Part shown: one piece after another, positions 1-7,155 of the stretch
Position numbering within the stretch: the stretch's first letter is position 1
Layout of the letters: the number at the start of each line of letters is the position of its first letter
From: Bacteroidales bacterium
Lineage (GTDB): Bacteria; Bacteroidota; Bacteroidia; Bacteroidales; Dysgonomonadaceae
NCBI GenBank assembly: GCA_012841425.1
Contig: DUUR01000090.1
Location: 1-7,447, forward strand
Length of the DNA: 7,447 nucleotides
Direction: 5' to 3'
The notes under the pieces: generated by a model
Seen by the model: only the letters and a program-made list of their open reading frames with translations
What the model was told of the DNA's origin: nothing
The model's database searches: none
Made by a program: the position numbers and the translations under genes

Positions 1-1105
1 AGTTGCATATGTAGAGACAGTTAAGAACTCTCCACTGAAGATTAATGATAATGAAAAAACTATCAAGGTAACTTCTTCAAAAGTAAATTTTGAATTTGAT
101 AAGACTTCGGGTATAGTAACTTCTTACAAAGTAAATAGTAGGGAATATTTTAACGAAAGATTTGGTATACAACCAAATTTCTGGCGTGCACCAAATGATA
201 ATGACTATGGTAATGGTGCTCCTCACCGTTTACAGGTTTGGAAACAGTCAAGTAAGAACTTCAACATAGTTGATAGTAAGGTTGTTCAGGAAGGTGAAAA
301 TGTTGTAGTTGATGTAACCTACCTGCTTGCTGCTGGTAATCTCTATAATGTTATTTATAAACTGTATCCGTCAGGTATATTGAATGTTAATATTAAATTC
401 CATTCTGCAGATACAGAAGAGAGAGTAATTGAAGCTTCTGAAGCAGCACTTACTGCAACATATTCTCCGGAAGCTTCTGCCGCAAGGAAAGCATCTTCTA
501 CACTTACTGTTCCTCGTATAGGAGTAAGATTCCGTTTACCAAAATCATTGAACAATATACAATACTTTGGTAAAGGACCAGATGAGAATTATATTGATAG
601 AGCATCGGGTTCTAAAGTAGGTCATTACATAACTACAGCAGAAGATATGTATGTACCATATACTCGTCCTCAAGAAAACGGCCATAGATCCGATACCAGA
701 TGGCTTGCTTTAACAAATGGTAAAGATGGTCTTCTTATAGTTGCAGATAATACAATTGGATTTAATGCTTTACATAATAGTGTAGAAGATTTTGATTCTG
801 AAGAAGCAACACATCGTCCTTACCAATGGAATAACTTTAGTAGTGAAGAAATTGCTGCTCGTTCAGAAGAAGATGCAAAAAACAGAATACCAAGACAGAC
901 TCACTTGAATGATGTTATTCAAAAGGATTTTGTTGAAGTATCTATCGATATGAAACAGCAAGGTGTTGCAGGATATAATAGCTGGGGGGCGCGTCCTCTA
1001 CCAGAGTATAGTATTCCTTCAAACAAAGATTACTCGTGGGGATTTACTATGATTCCTGTTGAAAATGTATCTGATATAGAGAAGAAATCGATATTAAAAT
1101 ACTAG
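1..1105 (+). CDS. lacZ: LacZ-type GH2 beta-galactosidase, C-terminal part (5' end outside window)
   Basis: The reading frame is open from base 2, giving 367 residues to the TAG at 1103-1105; the start and the catalytic TIM barrel lie upstream of the window. What remains matches the C-terminal beta-galactosidase small-chain domain of LacZ-type family 2 glycoside hydrolases. Four family signatures are visible in order: FWRAPNDNDYG (179-211), YFGKGPDENYIDR (563-601), PQENG...DTRW (668-703) and QQGVAGYNSWG near the end, whose Trp (983-985) corresponds to the substrate-site Trp999 of E. coli LacZ by motif position. The family hydrolyses terminal beta-D-galactosides; actual specificity cannot be judged without the barrel, and Bacteroidota carry many GH2 paralogues in polysaccharide loci. 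An Ala/Ser/Glu-rich stretch at about 431-499 sits between two conserved strands. A TTG at 380 lies inside the domain and is not a real start. The gene ends before a strong terminator, so it is the last gene of its transcript. Confidence 0.93.
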   Translation, partial: VAYVETVKNSPLKINDNEKTIKVTSSKVNFEFDKTSGIVTSYKVNSREYFNERFGIQPNFWRAPNDNDYGNGAPHRLQVWKQSSKNFNIVDSKVVQEGENVVVDVTYLLAAGNLYNVIYKLYPSGILNVNIKFHSADTEERVIEASEAALTATYSPEASAARKASSTLTVPRIGVRFRLPKSLNNIQYFGKGPDENYIDRASGSKVGHYITTAEDMYVPYTRPQENGHRSDTRWLALTNGKDGLLIVADNTIGFNALHNSVEDFDSEEATHRPYQWNNFSSEEIAARSEEDAKNRIPRQTHLNDVIQKDFVEVSIDMKQQGVAGYNSWGARPLPEYSIPSNKDYSWGFTMIPVENVSDIEKKSILKY

Positions 1106-1145
1106 TTTGGGAAAAGTGAATTTATAAACTTTATATCACTTTAAT

Positions 1146-1182
1146 AAGCCCTTCCGTGTTAAGTTATGCGGAAGGGTTTTTT
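1146..1182 (+). terminator. Intrinsic terminator after the beta-galactosidase gene
   Basis: CCCTTCCG (1149-1156) pairs perfectly with CGGAAGGG (1169-1176) across a 12-base loop. The stem extends outward by one G-U and two A-U pairs (1146-1148 with 1177-1179). A T-run (1177-1182) follows directly, which is the classic rho-independent layout. It lies 40 bases past the stop codon and should close the transcript coming from upstream. Confidence 0.9.
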
Positions 1183-1361
1183 ATTAAACACTGCCATTTT
1201 GTCTCTTATTTTAGAGCTTTTGTATATATAAACGTTATTATTTGCCATATTGTCGCTTTTTATTTGCAATTTTCTATTTTTAAACATCGGTATATTATTT
1301 GCGAATATAATAATGAAAAAGAAATAATAAATAAAAAGTAAACATTTAAAATAATAATATT
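1183..1361 (+). promoter_or_regulatory. Upstream region of hsp20 with a duplicated 16-base element
   Basis: This 179-bp, very AT-rich stretch lies between the upstream terminator and the hsp20 start and must hold the hsp20 promoter. Two copies of a 16-base element, TGCCATTTTGTCTCTT (1192-1207) and TGCCATATTGTCGCTT (1243-1258), match at 14 of 16 positions and are 51 bp apart. Both are followed by AT-rich sequence sharing TAAAC and TTATTTGC. No exact TAnnTTTG -7 element is present; the nearest is TATTATTTG at 1293-1301, which has one extra spacer base. No CIRCE (HrcA) operator is visible. A regulatory role for the duplicated element is inference from its position before a stress gene. Confidence 0.45.
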
Positions 1362-1784
1362 ATGGCAATAATTAGAAGTACAAACAGCTGGTTACCAAGT
1401 GTATTTAATGATTTTTTTGGTAATGAATGGATAGAAAACAGTGTAAAATCATCTCCTGCAATTAATATTCAACAAAATGATAAAGGATTTAAAGTTGAAG
1501 TAGCAGCTCCAGGAATGACAAAGGAAGATTGTGTTGTTAGATTAGACGAAAAAAACAACTTAGTAATATCTTTTGAAAAGAAAACTGAAGCTGAAGATAA
1601 TAAAGGTGGAGCATATCTGAGAAGAGAATTCTCATATTCAAAGTTTCAGAGAACAATGTTACTCCCTGATAATATCGATAAGGAAAATATTTCGGCTGAA
1701 GTAAAAGATGGAGTATTAAGTGTTATAATTCCTACTATTGACGAAACTGAAAAAGTGAGAGAAAAATTAATTGAAATTAAATAA
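1362..1784 (+). CDS. hsp20: Small heat-shock protein, Hsp20/alpha-crystallin family
   Basis: A 140-residue cytoplasmic protein of the usual length for bacterial small heat-shock proteins. These ATP-independent holdases bind unfolding proteins and form large oligomers. The N-terminal arm (about 1-30, with SWLPSVFNDFFGNEW) is followed by the alpha-crystallin domain (about 32-124). That domain carries PGMTKED (50-56), REFSYSKFQRTMLLPDNID (88-106) and the A-x4-GVL signature (A112, GVL 117-119). The C-terminal tail ends in IEI (137-139), fitting the IxI motif that docks into a neighbouring alpha-crystallin domain, so the protein looks complete. The ATG at 1362 is preferred because it opens the conserved N-terminal arm; there is no strong Shine-Dalgarno site, as is usual in this phylum. 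The gene appears to be transcribed alone, between two terminators, with a duplicated element upstream that may mediate stress control. Family assignment is secure. Confidence 0.97.
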   Translation: MAIIRSTNSWLPSVFNDFFGNEWIENSVKSSPAINIQQNDKGFKVEVAAPGMTKEDCVVRLDEKNNLVISFEKKTEAEDNKGGAYLRREFSYSKFQRTMLLPDNIDKENISAEVKDGVLSVIIPTIDETEKVREKLIEIK

Positions 1785-1795
1785 TCAGTTAGATT

Positions 1796-1834
1796 AAAAA
1801 GTGGTGATTAGGAAATTTAATCGCCACTTTTTTT
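1796..1834. terminator. Bidirectional intrinsic terminator between hsp20 and the polyprenyl synthase gene
   Basis: The arm at 1796-1810 (AAAAAGTGGTGATTA) pairs with 1818-1832 over 15 bp with a single G-U pair (1805 with 1823) and a 7-base loop (1811-1817). Seven Ts (1828-1834) follow on the + strand, and the A-run at 1796-1800 gives a T-run on the - strand. It lies 11 bases past the hsp20 stop and 12 bases past the stop of the converging gene, so it can end both transcripts. Confidence 0.9.
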
Positions 1835-1846
1835 GTTTAATATATT

Positions 1847-2821
1847 TCAGTAGGACCTATCTCTCAGATACTTGAGAAACAGCATCATATACATTTTAAT
1901 ACCAGAATCGAAAGTAAAACTAGAAACTATTCCTTCTGCTTCTTCAAGCATAGTTTCCATTCGTTTATAGGCATATTCTACTCCTTTGTATTCTATAGCA
2001 AAACTAAGCAGTCTAGCAATATTTTCCTCATTATAATCACGTGATTCAATTATTTGCATAATTTCATCTGAAAGCTCTTTAGGAGAATTTTTTAAAGCAT
2101 AAATAAGTGGAAGAGTAATTTTTCCTTCTTTAATATCGTTACCAGTGGGCTTACCAACATCAAAGGTAAAATAGTCAAAAATGTCATCTTTTATCTGATA
2201 ACAGAGACCTAATATGGTACCAATTCTTACAAATTGTGATACTAACTCTTCGCCAGCATCACCAGTAATTGCGCCAATAGCAAGGCTGGCACGAAGTAGT
2301 GATGCAGTTTTTTTGTCTATTACATTAAAATATTCCTCTTCGCTAATTATGATATCTTTGGCGAGGTTGAATTGAGTTAATTCACCTTCTGCTAAATTTT
2401 GACCGAGCTCTGATATTATTCTAATAATTTCAAGATTATTTGTTTTCACACTTTCTGCAAGAGAAGTTGAAAGTAGATAGTCACCTATTAAAACAGCCTG
2501 TGTGTTATCATGTAAAGCATTTAAAGATTGTTTTCCTCTGCGTATATCAGATTTATCAATAACATCGTCGTGCACTAGTGTTGCAGTATGTAATAATTCT
2601 ACTGTAACAGCACCATGATAAGTTTCGGGTATAATATTACCACATGCTTTAGCTGTTAGTAATACTAGAGTTGGCCTTAACCGTTTACCATTAGAATTTA
2701 ACACATAAGAAATCAATTCGGATAGCAGTGGATTATTACTTTTCACCGAATCTTTTAAATATTTATCAAAAATAAGTAATTCTTCCTGTAAGAATCCTTT
2801 TATTAGCTGACTTTGATCCAT
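1847..2821 (-). CDS. ispB: Long-chain polyprenyl diphosphate synthase (IspB-like)
   Basis: A 324-residue trans-prenyltransferase that condenses isopentenyl diphosphate onto allylic diphosphates. In Bacteroidota the long product is used as the menaquinone side chain. Visible motifs, numbered from the ATG at 2821, are GKRLRP (45-50, diphosphate binding), the first Asp-rich motif DDVID (85-89) followed by RRG, the KT pair (171-172), and the second Asp-rich motif DDIFD (212-216) followed by GKPTGNDIKEGK. The residues before the first Asp-rich motif read HTATLVHDD. Small residues (Ala at -5, Thr at -4), as in E. coli IspB, indicate a long-chain product; exact length cannot be read. A TTG nine bases upstream (2830-2828) is in frame, but the ATG is the better start because it gives the normal length. 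The gene is divergent from polA and has its own recognisable promoter. The symbol is by family; EC-level specificity is uncertain. Confidence 0.93.
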   Translation of the reverse strand: MDQSQLIKGFLQEELLIFDKYLKDSVKSNNPLLSELISYVLNSNGKRLRPTLVLLTAKACGNIIPETYHGAVTVELLHTATLVHDDVIDKSDIRRGKQSLNALHDNTQAVLIGDYLLSTSLAESVKTNNLEIIRIISELGQNLAEGELTQFNLAKDIIISEEEYFNVIDKKTASLLRASLAIGAITGDAGEELVSQFVRIGTILGLCYQIKDDIFDYFTFDVGKPTGNDIKEGKITLPLIYALKNSPKELSDEIMQIIESRDYNEENIARLLSFAIEYKGVEYAYKRMETMLEEAEGIVSSFTFDSGIKMYMMLFLKYLRDRSY

Positions 2822-2844
2822 CGAACACAAAAGTTAGTTGTATA

Positions 2845-2878
2845 CAAAAGTAGATATAATTCTGCTCATAGCAACAAA
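2845..2878 (-). promoter_or_regulatory. Bacteroidota-type promoter of the polyprenyl synthase gene
   Basis: On the - strand, TACTTTTG (2852-2845) matches the Bacteroidota -7 consensus TAnnTTTG exactly. Upstream lies TTTGTTGC, with TTG at 2874-2872, leaving a 19-base spacer, which is within the usual range for the -33 element. Transcription would begin near 2840 and leave a leader of only about 20 bases before the ATG at 2821. The match is read directly; activity is inferred. Confidence 0.6.
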
Positions 2879-2924
2879 TATTTGTAACTTTACCAATCTA
2901 AACTCAATATTAGACTAAAAAATT

Positions 2925-5714
2925 ATGATAAAAAACAGACTTTTCCTTCTTGATGCATACGCACTAATATACAGAGCCTATTATGCATTTATCAGATTTC
3001 CTAGAATAGATTCTAAGGGAAGAAATACTTCAGCAATATTTGGGTTTGTAAATACTCTGGAAGATGTTTTGAGAAATGCTAATCCTACACATATTGCAGT
3101 TGGATTTGATCCTGTTGGTCCTACATTTAGACACGAAGAATATAAAGATTATAAAGCACAACGTGAGGCAACTCCTGAAGTTATTAAAGAGTCGATTCCA
3201 TATATTAAAGATATTATTAATGCATACAATATACCTATTTTAGAAGTTCCAGGATTTGAAGCAGATGATGTTATAGGCACTTTAGCAAAAAAAATGGACA
3301 GAGAAAAGTTTGATGTTTATATGATGACTTCCGATAAAGATTATGGTCAGCTTACCGAACCTTCTATCTATATCTATCGCCCAAAGTATGGAGGGAATGA
3401 CTATGAGATTCTTAATGATAAAAAAGTAATTGAAAAATATGGAATAAATGAACCAAGTCAGGTAATAGATCTACTAGGCCTTATGGGTGATAGCTCAGAC
3501 AACATTCCAGGCTGTCCAGGAATAGGAGAAAAAACTGCAATAAAACTACTTAATCAATTTGGTAATATTGAAAATCTACTCGAAAACACGGATAAGCTTA
3601 AAGGTGCTCAAAAAAGAAATGTAGAACAAAATAAAGAGCAAATACTATTTTCTAAATACTTGGCTACAATTAAAACTGATGTACCACTAAACATTAATGA
3701 AAATGAATTAATATTGAAGGAGAAAGATGAAAATGAAATTAAAAAAATATTTGAAGATTTAGAATTTAAAACATTGCTTGTACGTGTTTTTAAACAAGAG
3801 GCCACCCCTACCCCATCTAATTCACCAATACAAGGCAATCTTTTTGCTGAAGAATCGATTGAAGAGTCTTCTCAAAGTGATATTATTGAACTATCCGACG
3901 AATATACCGATATTCAAACAACACCTCATACGTATAAAGTTTGTTTGACTGACGAAGAGATGGTTGCACTTAGTAAAGAACTATCAAAACAGAAATCGGT
4001 CAGTTTTGATACTGAAACTACAGATATAGATCCGCTTATTTGTGAGTTAGTTGGTATATCTTTTGCTTTTAATGAAAGTGAGGCGTATTATGTTCCTGTT
4101 TCTGAAAACAAAGAAGATGCTTTGAGACAGGTAAGTATTTTTAAATCATTTTTTGAAAATGAAAACATAGAAAAATCGGGACAAAATATTAAATATGATA
4201 TATTAGTACTACGTAATTATGGTGTAAATGTTAAAGGACCATTATTTGATACCATGGTTGCTCATTATCTGCTGAATCCTGAATTAAGACATGGAATGGA
4301 TTATTTGGCAGATATATATCTTAAGTATAAAACTATACCCATAGAAAATTTGATTGGACCGAAAGGAAAAAATCAATTGAGTATGCGTGATGTGGATATA
4401 AAAATTGTAGCAGATTATGCAGCTGAAGATGCTGATATTACCCTTAAATTAAAAAATATATTAGAAAAAGATATACATAAGAACGGACTGGATAAATTAT
4501 TTTATGAAATAGAAGCACCTCTTATATACGTACTTGCAGATATGGAATGGACTGGTGTAAGACTCGATTTGAATGCTTTGAAAGATCTATCAAAACTTTA
4601 CTCAAATGAATTAAAAGAAGTAGAAAAAGAGATTATTGACATGGCAGGAATTGAATTTAATGTCAACTCTCCAAAACAAACTGGTGAGATTCTTTTTGAT
4701 CGACTTAAGATTATTGAAAAGGCTAAAAAAACAAAAACAGGTCAGTATAAAACAGGGGAAGAAGAACTTGAAAAGATAAGGTCTAAGCATCCTATTATCG
4801 GCAAAATACTTGAACAGAGAGGACTAAAAAAATTATTAAGTACTTATATAAATGCTTTTCCGTTGCTTATTAATTCAAAAACAGGCAAAATACACACTTC
4901 TTTTAATCAAACTGTAGCTGCAACTGGTAGGCTAAGCAGTACTAACCCAAACCTTCAGAATATACCTATACGCGATGCAAGAGGAAGAGAACTTAGAAGA
5001 GTTTTTATTCCTGATGAAGGGGATCTTTTTATGTCGTCGGACTATTCTCAAATAGAACTACGAATTATGGCTCACTTAAGCGAAGATATAAATATGCTTG
5101 AAGCATTTAATAAAGGCCAAGATATACATACTGCAACAGCTTCTAAGATATTTAAAACAACTATTGAAGAAGTTGATGGAGATATGCGAAGAAAGGCTAA
5201 AACAGCTAACTTTGGTATTATTTATGGAATCACTCCCTTTGGTTTATCTGAAAGGCTTACAATTCCAAGGTCTGAAGCTAAAAATCTTATTGATGATTAT
5301 TTTGGTACATTTTCTGGTGTGAAAAAATATATGGATGAAAGTATTGAAAAAGGAAAAACTAATGGATATGTAGAGACTATTTATGGCCGAAAGAGATTTC
5401 TTCCCGATATTTCATCACGTAATGCTACAGTAAGGGGATTTGCAGAGAGAAATGCAATAAATGCACCAATTCAAGGTAGTGCAGCCGATATCATAAAAGT
5501 GGCTATGGTAAGAATATTTGATAGGCTTCAAAAAGACAAAAAAACATCTAAAATGATACTTCAGGTACATGATGAATTAAACTTTAATGTTGTTCCCCAA
5601 GAATTAAAGTATATGAAGAAAATGGTAGTTGAAGAGATGGAAAATGCTGCTAAATTAACTGTTTCTCTAAAAACCGAGATTGGTGTGGGAGAAAACTGGT
5701 TAGCTGCACATTAA
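2925..5714 (+). CDS. polA: DNA polymerase I, full length with 5'-nuclease, proofreading and polymerase domains
   Basis: At 929 residues, almost the length of E. coli Pol I (928), it fills repair gaps and removes RNA primers during Okazaki fragment maturation. The 5'-nuclease domain (about 1-290) keeps its acidic metal ligands: D10, D62, EADD (112-115), TSDKD (135-139) and GDSSDNIPG (188-196). After a linker comes a 3'-5' exonuclease domain (about 335-520) with intact Exo I (D362, E364), Exo II (D425) and Exo III (Y498, D502), so proofreading is probably active, unlike Taq or Bacillus Pol I. The polymerase domain has motif A DYSQIELR (706-713), motif B RRKAKTANFGIIYG (755-768; F763 equals E. 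coli F762, predicting ddNTP discrimination) and motif C VHDE (881-884). The linker carries QGNLF (303-307), resembling a sliding-clamp-binding motif. The ATG at 2925 places D10 correctly. A weak -7-like TAACTTTA lies at 2885-2892. No terminator follows, so read-through into the next gene is possible. Confidence 0.99.
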   Translation: MIKNRLFLLDAYALIYRAYYAFIRFPRIDSKGRNTSAIFGFVNTLEDVLRNANPTHIAVGFDPVGPTFRHEEYKDYKAQREATPEVIKESIPYIKDIINAYNIPILEVPGFEADDVIGTLAKKMDREKFDVYMMTSDKDYGQLTEPSIYIYRPKYGGNDYEILNDKKVIEKYGINEPSQVIDLLGLMGDSSDNIPGCPGIGEKTAIKLLNQFGNIENLLENTDKLKGAQKRNVEQNKEQILFSKYLATIKTDVPLNINENELILKEKDENEIKKIFEDLEFKTLLVRVFKQEATPTPSNSPIQGNLFAEESIEESSQSDIIELSDEYTDIQTTPHTYKVCLTDEEMVALSKELSKQKSVSFDTETTDIDPLICELVGISFAFNESEAYYVPVSENKEDALRQVSIFKSFFENENIEKSGQNIKYDILVLRNYGVNVKGPLFDTMVAHYLLNPELRHGMDYLADIYLKYKTIPIENLIGPKGKNQLSMRDVDIKIVADYAAEDADITLKLKNILEKDIHKNGLDKLFYEIEAPLIYVLADMEWTGVRLDLNALKDLSKLYSNELKEVEKEIIDMAGIEFNVNSPKQTGEILFDRLKIIEKAKKTKTGQYKTGEEELEKIRSKHPIIGKILEQRGLKKLLSTYINAFPLLINSKTGKIHTSFNQTVAATGRLSSTNPNLQNIPIRDARGRELRRVFIPDEGDLFMSSDYSQIELRIMAHLSEDINMLEAFNKGQDIHTATASKIFKTTIEEVDGDMRRKAKTANFGIIYGITPFGLSERLTIPRSEAKNLIDDYFGTFSGVKKYMDESIEKGKTNGYVETIYGRKRFLPDISSRNATVRGFAERNAINAPIQGSAADIIKVAMVRIFDRLQKDKKTSKMILQVHDELNFNVVPQELKYMKKMVVEEMENAAKLTVSLKTEIGVGENWLAAH

Positions 5715-5768
5715 AGTCACATGGAATTAATAATTATTGTGAGTAATAAACTATAGAATAATAAATGA

Positions 5769-6221
5769 ATGCTTGACGGATTTGCAGAATATGGATACTG
5801 GGGTTTATTTCTTGCATCATTTTTAGCTGCAACCATACTACCCTTTAGCTCCGAAGTGGTATTTGCTGCTTTAATAGCATCGGGCTTAGATGTATGGTCG
5901 TTAATATTATTTGCTACTATTGGCAACTCATTAGGTGGTGCATCTTGTTATTATTTAGGTAGATTAGGTAAAACTGAATGGCTGAAAAGATGGTTTAGAA
6001 TTAGTGAAGATAAAATTGCAAGAACAACAAATCAACTTCAAGGCAAAGGTGCATTTATGGGCTTTTTCGGATTCCTCCCTGCAGTTGGCGATGCAATTCT
6101 TGTAGCATTAGGTTACATGCGTGCTAACTCCACTTTAGTTTTGATAAGCATGACAATAGGAAAATTTGCAAGATACATTATCATAGGTTACTGGGCAGGA
6201 ATATTTATTTCTTGGTTCTAA
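5769..6221 (+). CDS. yqaA: YqaA-family small DedA/VTT-like membrane protein
   Basis: A 150-residue inner-membrane protein resembling E. coli YqaA (COG1238), a short relative of the DedA/SNARE-associated (VTT) family. Shared signatures are LPFSSEVV (24-31, like LPGNSEVV in E. coli), ATIGNSLGG (49-57), FGFLPAVGDAILVALGYMRA (100-119) and GKFARY (131-136). Hydrophobic segments lie at about 10-24, 28-38, 43-62, 96-116 and 121-146, with a basic, more polar loop (about 65-94) between them; some may be re-entrant rather than spanning, as in DedA proteins. The LPAVGD stretch corresponds to the conserved core of the VTT fold. DedA relatives act in lipid-carrier flipping and proton-motive-force homeostasis, but the role of YqaA itself is not settled, so none is assigned. 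The ATG at 5769 is 54 bases after the polA stop with no terminator between. A four-codon frame from the ATG at 5765 just before it is not thought meaningful. Confidence 0.9.
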   Translation: MLDGFAEYGYWGLFLASFLAATILPFSSEVVFAALIASGLDVWSLILFATIGNSLGGASCYYLGRLGKTEWLKRWFRISEDKIARTTNQLQGKGAFMGFFGFLPAVGDAILVALGYMRANSTLVLISMTIGKFARYIIIGYWAGIFISWF

Positions 6222-6307
6222 GATTAATAAACGCATCTTCTTACCCACCATACCCTATCATTTTCTGCTTTACTTATAAAAATATGACAAATAAATAAAA
6301 TATAGCT

Positions 6308-7087
6308 ATGTCAACTATCTTATTTAGTGAAATTGTTTTCGGACCAATTAAAAGTCGACGTTTAGGAACATCACTGGGGATAAATTTATTACCTTATGAT
6401 GGTAAATTATGTTCATTCGATTGCATTTATTGCGAGTGTGGTTTAAATAAAGATTTTCGAACTAAAACAAAATTACCTGATAGACAAAATGTACAATCAG
6501 CATTAGAAGAGAAGCTTATTTTGCTTAAAAATGAAGGTATTATAATTGATGTAATAACATTTGCAGGTAATGGGGAACCTACCATGCATCCTCATTTTTA
6601 TGAAATCATTAATGATACAATAGCATTAAGAAACATTTATTATCCTAATAGTAAAATAAGCGTACTTTCTAACGGAATGCATTTAGATAAACCAAAAGTG
6701 GTTGAAGCATTAAAAAAGACTGATAACCCAATATTGAAATTAGATTCGGCAATTGAAGAAACAATAAGAATATTGGACCGACCTAATTCTCCATCCTATT
6801 CAATAAACAAGCAAATAGAACGTTTTAAACTTTTTAAAAATGATTTTATTCTACAAACTATGTTTTTAAAAGGTGTATTTGAAGGACAAACAATAGACAA
6901 TACCACAGATGAAGAAGTTTCTGCATGGTTTAAGCTTGTTTCTGACCTCCAACCGAGAGAGGTGATGATTTATACCATTGATAGGGAAACTGCCGTAAAA
7001 GGCCTTGAAAAAGTATCATTAGAGAGGTTACAGGAGATTGCAGAAAAAATAGAAAGTATTGGAATAAGAACTAATGTTGCAGGTTAA
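6308..7087 (+). CDS. Radical SAM protein, TYW1-like (COG0731) family, function unknown
   Basis: A 259-residue cytoplasmic radical SAM protein. The N-terminus, FGPIKSRRLGTSLGINLLP (11-29), is typical of the COG0731 Fe-S oxidoreductases. It leads into CSFDCIYC (C35, C39, C42), the CxxxCxxC motif holding the [4Fe-4S] cluster that cleaves S-adenosylmethionine. GNGEPT (88-93) is the SAM-contacting GGE-like motif. SNG (121-123), KLDSA (144-148), QTMFLKG (183-189) and MIYTIDR (220-226) continue the family pattern. The only other cysteine is C44, so the extra N-terminal cysteines that bind a second cluster in the archaeal and eukaryotic wybutosine enzymes TYW1/Taw1 are absent. Wybutosine synthesis is therefore unlikely and the substrate is unknown. 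The ATG at 6308 opens the conserved N-terminus; there is no clear Shine-Dalgarno site or promoter in the 86 bp upstream. The next gene starts 68 bp downstream on the same strand and may be co-transcribed. Confidence 0.92.
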   Translation: MSTILFSEIVFGPIKSRRLGTSLGINLLPYDGKLCSFDCIYCECGLNKDFRTKTKLPDRQNVQSALEEKLILLKNEGIIIDVITFAGNGEPTMHPHFYEIINDTIALRNIYYPNSKISVLSNGMHLDKPKVVEALKKTDNPILKLDSAIEETIRILDRPNSPSYSINKQIERFKLFKNDFILQTMFLKGVFEGQTIDNTTDEEVSAWFKLVSDLQPREVMIYTIDRETAVKGLEKVSLERLQEIAEKIESIGIRTNVAG

Positions 7088-7155
7088 TATATGAACAAAA
7101 TAAGTATATTGTGGTTATAAAATTAAACACTATTATTTTAAAATGATATGACATT

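Noticed and set aside
355..555. 66-codon - strand frame inside the beta-galactosidase gene
   Set aside because: It is a shadow of the GH2 coding sequence, whose motifs confirm the + strand frame.
1156..1341. Open frame of 61 codons between the first terminator and hsp20 (+)
   Set aside because: It starts with GTG inside the terminator stem, its residues are typical of translated AT-rich noncoding DNA, and it occupies the hsp20 promoter region.
1183..1361. CIRCE (HrcA) operator before hsp20
   Set aside because: No TTAGCACTC-N9-GAGTGCTAA or close variant is present; a different duplicated element is seen.
2822..2830. TTG start three codons upstream of the polyprenyl synthase ATG
   Set aside because: The ATG gives the usual family start and length, and the extra residues MCS are not needed by any motif; a TTG start would also leave only about 10 bases of leader after the predicted transcription start.
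3608..3838. 76-codon frame on the - strand inside polA
   Set aside because: It lies entirely antisense to a certain polA coding region and its Ser/Phe/Asn-rich product shows no domain.
5098..5322. 74-codon + strand frame inside polA
   Set aside because: It is an out-of-frame reading of the polymerase domain; the Leu/Lys-rich product is an artefact of A/T-rich codons.
5717..5926. 69-codon - strand frame over the start of yqaA
   Set aside because: It is antisense to a gene with clear family motifs and has no recognisable features of its own.
6220..6239. Possible hairpin AAGAT...ATCTT after yqaA as a terminator
   Set aside because: It has only five A/T-rich pairs with a 10-base loop and no T-run, so it is not credible as a terminator.
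7088..7155. TPP riboswitch upstream of the thiamine-binding-domain gene
   Set aside because: The gap is only 68 bases and lacks the CUGAGA-type conserved core, too short for the aptamer.
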